From: Melitaea cinxia
Taxonomy: Eukaryota; Arthropoda; Insecta; Lepidoptera; Nymphalidae
Direction of reading: 5' to 3'
Assembly (NCBI RefSeq): GCF_905220565.1
Contig: NC_059398.1
Coordinates: 992,001-1,056,000, forward strand
Length of the DNA: 64,000 nucleotides
A program made the translations under genes and the position numbers. Position 1 is the stretch's first letter, and the number at the start of each line of letters is the position of its first letter. The notes beneath the pieces are model-generated. The model was not told the origin of the DNA. It did no database searches and was given only the letters and a program-made list of their open reading frames with translations. This document shows positions 56,395 through 64,000 of this stretch, one piece after another.

Positions 56395-56585
56395 AGCGAC
56401 CGTCCCAGTTTCGCACGGTTGCGAAAACTATCAGTGTTCCTCTACTATATTATGCATGTATACATATAAACCTTCCTATGGAATCACTCTATTTACTAAA
56501 GAAAACCGCATCAAAATGCGTTGCGTAGTTTTAAATATCTAAGCATACAGACAGCGGGAAGCGACTTGGTTTCATGCTATGTAAT
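56395..56585 (+). repeat. Tailed dispersed repeat fragment
   Basis: ctagcgaccgtcccagtttc, aaaccttcctatggaatcac, aaaccgcatcaaaatgcgtt and agcatacagacagcggg. Confidence 0.45.
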
Positions 56586-56761
56586 AATATCGCATTCTTG
56601 AGTCATCTGGTTTACGGCTATAGTACGTGAAGTAAATTTCATATACTTTTATTAATAAGGTCTCAATCAAGAAGTTGAAGAGTTTTGATTCCATCCTTTG
56701 TATGTGAAAACCAGCAGCTTGGGTGTTGTTTAGGGTTTTCAACGCACGAACAATTTTGATC

Positions 56762-56915
56762 ATACATCATCCACTGCTGGACATAGGCCTCCACAAGTTC
56801 GCGCCAAAATTGTGCGAACTCATGTATGTTGCCCATAGTCACCACGCTGGGTAGGCGGGTTGGTGACCGCAGGGCTGGTTTTCTCGCACCTAAGACGCTG
56901 CTGCCCGTTTGATCA
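56762..56915 (-). repeat. RepD right part with RTE-like tail
   Basis: Reverse of RepD: ccactgctggacataggcct, cacaagttcgcgcc, gcccatagtcaccacgctgg and acgctgctgcccg. The retained frame includes EAYVQQWM, the RTE ORF2 end. Confidence 0.7.
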
Positions 56916-57289
56916 TACGACTGGTCGTAAATATAAAAGATTAGAACATCTTAGTTTAATCAGTCAAAGCTTCGAATATCTGCACGGATAAATGGTTTTT
57001 TTTACGTATAACTATAAGTTTACACTAAAGTAGAGGATTAGTCTGTTGCTAACTAATAATTACATAAAAAAAGATGTCGAACATCATCTCAGATCACAAT
57101 AAGGACATTTCAGCAAGACTGCAGCAATCGGACAGCACTTTGTAACACTTAAAAATTAGTTTAGCTTCTATCTGACCATTTGCCATAAAACTTTTTGCTA
57201 TCAATTTTATTAGAAGACTGCCAGCAGTAACTCTACTACATTTCAAATAAAAAAAGTTAATTTTCATCCTCGTATCGCAGCTGCCAACT

Positions 57290-57445
57290 CAAAAGTGAGC
57301 GGCCTGAGCTCACGGGACTAAATCAATATGATATGACAGTTAGGGTCAATTTATGGCCCCCGGTTAATTACAAACGGGCGAGGGGGCCCCGAGAGGGGGG
57401 GGTTGAGGGGGTGCGAGCGTCTAATGACTTGTAAAGATGCTGCGT
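57290..57445. other. GC/G-rich block, possible conserved non-coding element
   Basis: gagcggcctgagctcacggg, a quiet stretch atttatggcccccggttaat, then gggcgagggggccccgagag and a G-run. Not matched elsewhere. Contains an attaatta-like core (ggttaattac). Function is inference. Confidence 0.35.
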
Positions 57446-57959
57446 ACGTTGCGTTATCGTACGGATACGGTTTTTTTTTGTTTACCGTGTTCGGATGTTT
57501 GGGAATAGTTTTTCGGAATTGTTTTTATGTTTTATTTTTGTTTTAATGTTTGAATCGTTGCTGTTTTATTGTTTACCAAAATGAAGTTCGTTAAGTAGGA
57601 AGTCAATCAGAAACTTAAATTCCTACAAAATTTTTGTTTAACAGTTAAAATCTTAATTTTAGGAGGATCGTGATTTTGGATATTGAATCTGTGACCTGAT
57701 TCAGCTTTACGCAGGACATCATTACCATTTTGCATACGTTTTGAGTTTTATCCTTTTTCAGATTTATGGTTACAACTCTTCTGTATGTCGGCGTTGCGTT
57801 TCATGGAGTTCATTTTACTCTTCAAATGTGTTGTATAGTGATATATTATAATAGGCTTTAATCTTCCATAGTAAAAATAAAAAGAAAATTTCTCAAAACA
57901 AGCCTTATAATGTAGAGTTAACTGATTTATTAGCTTGTTCAAAAAAGTAAAACTATGCT
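57446..57959. other. Spacer, nothing recognised
   Basis: AT-rich, short frames only. Confidence 0.35.
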
Positions 57960-58112
57960 AGCACTAGCTTTTACCCGCGACTTCGCACGCATTGATTTTT
58001 TTTAAATAAAAGGTATCCTAGGTTACTAGGGTGATGATGATTCGTTAAGTAGTTTTCGCGTGAACGCTTAACAAACAAACTTACATTCACATTTATAATA
58101 TTAGTAGGGATA
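57960..58112 (+). repeat. RepH copy
   Basis: cttttacccgcgacttcgca, agttttcgcgtgaacgctta and aatattagtagggataatg. Colinear with 30,630-30,808. Confidence 0.65.
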
Positions 58113-58380
58113 ATGAAATATAATATTAAGAAACTCTTAATTTAAAACCAAACATTAATTTCACACAAATAGAACTGTCTAAATAAATAAAAAATTGCTA
58201 ATAAACTTTTTAATGATTTTTCAAAATGAAGCACTTTAAATAGACATAACTGAATCAGTTTGGATTGACATTTCATAATCCAGATCTTGCTATCAACATA
58301 TGCGCATGCGTGTGTGTGTCAACAAGTGTGTGTGTGTGCCTGCTCACGTCACCTGTCACTCACCTCGCCAATCAAACCAA

Positions 58381-58390
58381 TGATTGACAG
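58381..58390 (+). promoter_or_regulatory. Exact PBX/PREP-type (Exd/Hth) composite site
   Basis: tgattgacag is the decamer known for PBX-PREP heterodimers, which correspond to insect Exd-Hth. It sits in a repeat-free stretch (58,340-58,450) with cctgtcactcacctcgcc and a GATA-like cttatcaat nearby. A second cluster, ttgattgacacctgacagct, is at 59,652. Binding is inferred. Confidence 0.35.
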
Positions 58391-58649
58391 GGTCGAAATA
58401 GCACCTTATCAATATAACGATCAGACCGTTACTATGCGTTAGTTGAGTCTGTACTGATTAAAATGAATTGTTTGTGTGTGTTGGGAGTAACGTCTGAAAT
58501 CATTGAATGTTAATAATCTCTGTGTATTAATAATCATTACTTTCATTCTTGTATGTAAAGTCTTGTAACAATGGGTTATGAATAGTCCACAATGATATCA
58601 TTTTAATTATGTTTTTCGAATAAATCTACTGTAGACAGTAAAACAGTTT

Positions 58650-58835
58650 TGGAGCAGACGTGTCCTAGAGTGGAGACCGCGTGTTGGCAAACGCAGTGTG
58701 GCACGTCCTTCGGCCTGTTGGACGGACGATCTACGTAAAATCGCCAAAGTAGGCTGGATAAGGATTGCGATAAACCGGGATGTATGGCGCGAACTTGGAG
58801 AGGCCTATGTCCAGCAGTGGACTGTGATAGGCTGA
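58650..58835 (+). pseudogene. RTE-type LINE ORF2 C-terminus, best local copy
   Basis: A single open frame of 61 codons plus stop: WSRRVLEWRPRVGKRSVARP, WTDDLRKIAKVGWIRIA, NRDVWRELGEAYVQQWTVIG, stop. This is the C-terminal extension of RTE-clade ORF2, after the reverse transcriptase. It is 5'-truncated at an ordinary point and followed by tga-rich short repeats (aactgatgactgatgaactg), the usual RTE tail. It cannot move itself. Its last ~35 bp are nearly shared with the SINE C 3' end. Confidence 0.9.
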
Positions 58836-58969
58836 ACTGATGACTGATGAACTGATGAAACTATTATCGATCTTCTATCAACGTAGTAATCGTTACTGCA
58901 ATCAATATTTTTTAAGTAACGAGCGTCCATGTGTCTAAAACATAAGTTATTACAACTTACATAAGTTAT

Positions 58970-59257
58970 TACCCGACTTCCAAAAAAAGAAGAAGGTTCT
59001 TAATTCGACTGTACTTTTTTATGTATGTAAACTCAGAACTTTTTACTGGATGTACCGATTTTGATGAGTCTTGTTTTAATCGAAAGCTGATAGTTGTCTT
59101 GTGGCCCCATTAAAATTTGATCAAGATATATTGACTAATTTTTGAGTAGTCTTTGATAACGCGTATTTACTTGTCAATTTTTTCGTCTGTACTTGTCGAT
59201 GTAATTATTGTAGTTGGATTTTTTCGTTTGCGAGCAAACACATTAATGTTATACTAG
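58970..59257 (+). repeat. RepE copy
   Basis: cccgacttccaaaaaaagaa, accgattttgatgagtctt, gaaagctgatagttgtcttg, cttgtcgatgtaattattg and gtttgcgagcaaacaca. Confidence 0.65.
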
Positions 59258-59261
59258 CTGT

Positions 59262-59540
59262 GCCCACGACTTTGTCCGCGAGGAATAGTGACTTTGGACA
59301 GCATTTTTTGGATATATCTTTTGGTTTATTTTAGATTATAAACACCGTCGTTTTGGTATATACATGTTCAATGTAATTCTTTCAATTGGAATAAGTTTTT
59401 TATTTATAAACCGATTGACATGAAACAAACACTAAATGTTAAGTGTAGCTTACCACAATATATTAGCGAAAACCGCATCGAAATCGGATATGCCTTTTCT
59501 GAGATTAGCGCGCGATATATTGATGATTAATATTTTTAAT
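59262..59540 (+). repeat. Tailed dispersed repeat
   Basis: actagctgtgcccacgactt, atttataaaccgattgacat, aaaaccgcatcgaaatcgga and tgagattagcgcgc. Confidence 0.55.
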
Positions 59541-60049
59541 GTCATTAAATAATTATACAAAGGTAAAAGTCAATAAATGTTAGAACAAAAATCGTTTCCA
59601 TATAAAATATTAAGAAAAATTTCGAAGTTTATGTTTCAGGGTGACGTTAATTGATTGACACCTGACAGCTAATCAAATGTGACTGATCGATACGCGGGCT
59701 GATAGAATGTTATATTGAAGTCTATAAATATATTGTGATATTACCTCTGCTTCGCGGTTTCGCTTGTATTAGTTGGGAAGTACATAATAGTGATCATTTG
59801 GTTATCATAAAACTTTGATATGACTAGAAAAACTCTTTCAAGTTAGACTATTCCTTGTCGAAGCAAGTTGAGTCAATATCTATAGGTACTGTAAATAACA
59901 TATTATAGGTAATGTAAATAATATATATACATTCTTAATCTGATGGTAGTTATGTGCAATAACATAATACATAACGATGAAAGAGGTTTTTAAGTCTACT
60001 TGGATAAATTTTTATTGCTGGTTTGTTAAAATTATTTTATAAAAAAAAA
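59541..60049. other. Spacer, mostly unrecognised
   Basis: Contains the Exd/Hth-like cluster at about 59,652-59,680. Confidence 0.35.
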
Positions 60050-60200
60050 AAAAAATACTTAATTGAAGACGGCTTCAAAAACAATTTTGAATTTTACAAA
60101 TTGAAATTTAATTAGTTTTTTTTAAATCATGTAAGCTAACACCGATTTTAAATATAGATTCAGCTGTGTGGAATCGGCAAGAAACTTCATAAATAAACAA
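60050..60200 (+). repeat. LINE 3'-end-like repeat, decayed
   Basis: Parallels 26,866-27,060: gacggcttcaaaaacaattt, tcagctgtgtggaatcggca and agaaacttca. Confidence 0.4.
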
Positions 60201-60561
60201 ATATTGACTCTGAATAGTATTGATAATGCTAATAGTAATATCAAGCCGTATCTCCTCGTCAGCTGTCAATCAGTGTTGTCGATACGATGCCGTGTTCGGT
60301 CACGTGTGAATGAACTGAGATTTCGCTGACGTGTATCGTTTTGTGATTGCGTAGACAAAATTATATACATAGATGCTAAAATTACTAGACTAGTTGAAGA
60401 CGCGGCTTCGGTTGCGCTGACTATAGAATCATTGAAGATTGTTTGACATTTTCGGTTTCTGTCATTATTTTATGTATACCTAATTATTTTATGTTTTTAT
60501 ATAATAATAATAATAATGTACATGTAAATGCTGTGTGGTGTCGGCCGAGTAGAATAGCACG

Positions 60562-60905
60562 ACACCCTTTCTTCCCGTGGGGGTCGTAAGAGGCGACCGA
60601 AGGATAAACCTGGCCCAAAATCATCCTGAGTCCTGGAAAAGGATAACTTTATTTGAAACCCGGAATGGGGTCTCCGTCAAGCGTTCGTGGCATAGCTCTA
60701 AAATGCGAAAGACTAGTGCAACCGAACTGGCTCCACACGTATCGACTCGTCGTTCCTGTGAGCCTAGCCAGTGAGGTCGAGAGGGTGGCGCAGAGCTTAG
60801 GCAACTCTGCGTTTTCCTGAAGAGTTTCCTAGGCGACACAGTGTCTGTCTGACACTGTCTAAATCGTCTGCAATAGACGGACTAAGGCCAATGAGATGAG
60901 ATGTA
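60562..60905 (+). repeat. RepD-related retroelement segment
   Basis: cttcccgtgggggtcgtaag and aggcgaccgaaggataaacc match the RepD start. The rest is a different interior (tgaggtcgagagggtggcgc) ending aatagacggactaaggccaa plus a tgagatgaga tail, as in a LINE 3' end. Frames on both strands are not recognisable products. Confidence 0.6.
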
Positions 60906-60939
60906 CATGCAAATGTAATACCTATATTTCTATAAAAAT

Positions 60940-61228
60940 AAATAAAACTGGAGTGTCTGTTTGCGATATTAAATTACCGCTTATTACTAAATCCATGTGA
61001 TGGATGTATAGAATATTTTTAGAATTGTTTTCTGTCTGTCTGTTTGTTCCGGCTAATCTCTAAAACGGCTGGACCGATTTTGGCAGGATTTTCACTGGCA
61101 GATAGCTGATGTAGTAAGGAGTAACTCAGGCTACTTTTATTTTAGAATTTTACTTTATGACTCTGCAAACTAAATAATTACTATTTTGTTAAATTCCACG
61201 CGGACGAAGTCACGCGCACAGCTGTATA
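60940..61228 (-). repeat. RepF copy, reverse
   Basis: ataaaactggagtgtctgtt, tgtttgttccggctaatctc, ggattttcactggcag and gaagtcacgcgcacagct. Colinear with the reverse of 29,008-29,312. Confidence 0.75.
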
Positions 61229-61418
61229 CTATATATTTAATATATTTATAACAACAAAAGGCTGTCGTGTGTGTGTTAGGCTGTGCGAGTGTCGAACCAT
61301 CCTAGCGATTCTAGATAATCTTAGAGTTTTAACAGCTTATCTGAACTAAAACTGTTATAAAAAAAAAAACGCACGCCGATAAGATAATAAAACAAATATT
61401 TTATTTTGTACAAATGGC

Positions 61419-61440
61419 ATGGGCCACTACGAGCCCGCGG
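61419..61440 (+). other. Hairpin resembling the helicase-LINE 3' end
   Basis: catgggccactacgagcccg then cggat. Compare cacgggcattatgagcccg then tggat at 18,836. Could be a remnant of a related LINE 3' region, but the similarity is short. Confidence 0.3.
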
Positions 61441-61799
61441 ATGTTGTGTTGTTATCTTCAACTAATACACTACAGACGTAAAAGAATGCAATCAATGACG
61501 TAGCCACGCTGCTCTGATACATCTGCGAGTACGTGTAATACTTTCTCGCCTACGTTGTACAAGTGATGACGATTATTACCGAATCTTTATAACATATATA
61601 TAAACAGATGACTCAATGCACGAAGAACTTAGTACGAGACCTCTGGGTCTGGACAACACCCAACATCAGGACTAAGGACATTATATAACTTATACGAACT
61701 TTTGAGTTGGAATCAAATCCGTTACCGTTAGAAGTTGATATGTTTTGGCTAGTGTACGAACCGTTGCCGTTTCGTTTATCTCATGGTTTATCTCATACA
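61441..61799. other. Spacer, nothing recognised
   Basis: No repeat matched. Confidence 0.3.
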
Positions 61800-61890
61800 A
61801 ATATTACACCCAGACTCAGGCAGGAATCGACCTTCAATCCGCGTGGCACAAAGCAGGCCCACTAGAAACTGCGGCGACGGGCTAGTGAAA
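61800..61890 (-). repeat. SINE A head fragment
   Basis: aatattacacccagactcag, ggcaggaatcgacc and actgcggcgacgggctagtg: reverse of the SINE A tRNA-like head. Confidence 0.7.
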
Positions 61891-62599
61891 CAAGTGTATT
61901 TGCGTTATACGTGTTATATTTACAAAATATGGTTATATTGTAAATGACATATATTAAATATACTATTGTAAGCAGGATACAAATGTGATAGTAGGGCCCT
62001 ATCCCTTAATTATATTTAAAAACACACACCTGTATGGTGTAAAAATTCCGTAACGATGTTATCAATATCCTTACGAGAGATTGATTGAAACAATTTCTCG
62101 ATTATTTTAACATCGCTTCATTTTCGCGTTTAGTTTCACAGCCATAGTATAACCAACCTTATACATATGTAATAAGGTATATAATCTGTTTGTCAGTGTA
62201 TTGCGCGATTTAAAATATGTAGTGTAATTATATCGAATCTGCCTGGCTGTCTGGCAGTGCGTCAATCAAAAGTGACACGCCACTGATGCGGATCGATCGT
62301 ACAGTATACCGGACCGTACACTGGACAACACATCACACATTAAGTACGTATTCCCATACAAATAGAGACCATTTTCCCCAGCGTACAGTAGTACGGTCTG
62401 GTGACTCGCTACATTAACAGGACACCGTATAAGGAGATAAAATTAATAATGATTGACTGTCTAAGAGTAGATTGATTTTCATTCGGATTGCAATTTGATA
62501 GAGCTTATGTTGATTTATTTAATTTATGAAGATTGTGTGTTTATAAGGATAAATTGATCAAGGAACTATGTTCATAGATAAGTACTATATACACAATTA
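61891..62599. other. Spacer, nothing recognised
   Basis: Includes tgcgtcaatcaaaagtgaca at about 62,260 and a repeat-free GC-richer patch at 62,270-62,420. Confidence 0.3.
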
Positions 62600-62945
62600 T
62601 AAATCTACATAATTGTGTTTGCTCGCAAACGAAAAAAAAAACCGACTTCAATTACATCGACGAGTAGTACAACGTAGATCGACGAAAAAATAGTCAAGTA
62701 ACTGCGCGTTATCAAAGATTACTCAAAAATATATATATATAATATTATATGTGACCACATGACAAACATCAGCTTTCGATTAAATAAAAAATTATTAAAA
62801 TCGGTACACCCAGTAAAAAGTTATTGCGGATTTTCAAGAAGTTCCCTCGATTTCTCTGGGATCCCATCATCAGATCCTGGTTTAATTATCATGATACCAA
62901 ACTAGAGATATCTCCTTTCCAACAAAACAAGAATAATCAAAATCG
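62600..62945 (-). repeat. RepE copy, reverse, long
   Basis: gtttgctcgcaaacgaaaaa, accgacttcaattacatcga, atcggtacacccagtaaaaa, tctgggatcccatcatcaga and gagatatctcctttccaaca, in reverse order to 5,780 and 9,500. Confidence 0.7.
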
Positions 62946-63052
62946 GTACGTCGGGTCGGGCGTGGTAACTATGGGCAACACACATGAAGTTCACGCCATT
63001 TTTTCGCGTGAACTTGTCGAGGCCAGGAACAGTGGACTGCGATAGGCTGAAG
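62946..63052 (+). repeat. RepD right part with RTE-like tail
   Basis: gtcgggcgtggtaactatgg, gcaacacacatgaagttcac, gcgtgaacttgtcgaggcca and agtggactgcgataggctga. Confidence 0.7.
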
Positions 63053-64000
63053 TTTAAGTAACTACTACTTTCGATATGAACAATAAAGTTATATCTGCGT
63101 ATATCTATCGATACGATACAAGCAAATTCACACTATTTCAACAAATTTTAGGTCACTCAAAAACTCCCATCTAGACGTTTAATAGATAAATTATACGATA
63201 TTTTAGACCTACAAACAAATATTAAGCATAATCTCAAATACTATGTTTTAATATAATAATACAAACAGAATGTATTCAACACAACAAAACATCTGACAAT
63301 AGTTCGATTGTCCGTTTGTACGTAAATTGATCGCAGTCACGATCGACATTATACTTTCAAATATATCATTTAGTATCGTCGACTATTTGTTAATATTTAC
63401 TTTGATATCACGTTTACAACTCTGTTTCAAGTGTTGTGCACTGACGATTAGCCTTATTTGGTAATGTTGAGGAAGACATTTATACCGTACGATACGATAT
63501 TAATACGATTTTATGTCGTTTGATGTTAATCGTTTTGTTATGTACTAATTAGATATTGGCATTTAATTTATTTACGTCATTCGGTTTTAAGTGGTGTATA
63601 TGTATGCATGTATGTTTTAATTTTTCATACCTTGTCAAAATAAAAACTTAATTTTTTTTTGACGAATTTCGAATGGAATGTAGATACGCTTTAGGCAATT
63701 ATTTTTTATTATTAGTATTACTAAATACTTGTTTGTTCACTAAATCTTAACGTTTATTGATTTATTATACAACGTTTATTAAAATCTTGAATTTATTATA
63801 GTTAATATATTGATTTTAATTTGAATAATAGTTTCACTAATTAATGAAATCGTGAACATATTCATAATTAATCTGTTTGGCTGTACGATTTAGGAGCCAG
63901 TTAGTAAATAAAAATAAGCCTTGGTTAAAATTCTTATAAGCATCATAAGCATGTAGTTAATTATACTAATGAGGGTAAGACTTTTATTTATTAATATTCT
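63053..64000. other. AT-rich end of window, nothing recognised
   Basis: No open frame, repeat or motif that I can support. Confidence 0.4.

Overview
The window looks like lepidopteran (moth or butterfly) nuclear DNA. It is AT-rich and carries no recognisable complete host protein-coding gene. It is packed with repeats typical of Lepidoptera: two tRNA-headed SINE families, a third A-tailed short repeat with about 14 copies, RTE-type LINE 3' ends, and many fragments ending in the 'acagctagt' type tail. I see no bacterial features, no CRISPR and no convincing functional tRNA or rRNA gene. The order is inferred from repeat style, not from a database match.

The standout locus is 15,541-18,899. 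A 5'-truncated non-LTR retrotransposon of R1 type, bounded by a 14-bp target-site duplication and a terminal A-run, carries the zinc-knuckle end of ORF2. Just downstream lies an uninterrupted 718-codon frame with all core motifs of a superfamily 1 RNA helicase of plant-virus (tobamo/virga-like) type. From memory, R1 LINEs with a virus-derived SF1 helicase at the ORF2 C-terminus have been described in insects (Lazareva and colleagues, 2015), so the class is known. The features of this copy (frame break, 77-A internal tract, 3' hairpin, full motif set) deserve attention.

Region by region: 1-15.5 kb is decayed SINE/LINE debris, with one recent SINE bounded by a 10-bp duplication at 7.3 kb. 15.5-18.9 kb is the helicase LINE. 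19-24 kb holds SINE pieces and a LINE ORF2 C-terminus (minus strand). 24.6-25.8 kb is a degenerate ~280-bp tandem array. 26-34 kb holds SINEs and tailed repeats, including nested insertions. 34.1-35.75 kb is an apparently intact Tc1 (DD34E) transposon inside a SINE. 39.06-41.25 kb is a non-autonomous hAT element that split another SINE with an exact 8-bp duplication and keeps a BED zinc-finger exon. 43.0-44.2 kb is the only stretch that looks like host gene architecture: two GC-rich islands, a potential G-quadruplex, and a probable 5' non-coding exon ending in a consensus splice donor at 43,919/43,920 on the plus strand. If that is right, the rest of the window is the start of a very long first intron. 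45.4-47.3 kb is an element with long diverged inverted repeats. 51.5-52.2 kb is a Pif1-like helicase C-terminus followed 15 nt later by a near-perfect 480-bp palindrome. 53-64 kb is intron-like DNA with scattered repeats and a few GC-rich blocks that may be conserved regulatory DNA.

The elements interact mainly by nesting and by sharing 3' ends. The SINE at 7.3, 30.1 and 27.6 kb ends in sequence nearly the same as the end of RTE ORF2 at 58.8 kb, which fits mobilisation by an RTE LINE. DNA transposons (Tc1, hAT) and another short repeat have landed inside SINE copies, which gives a relative insertion order.
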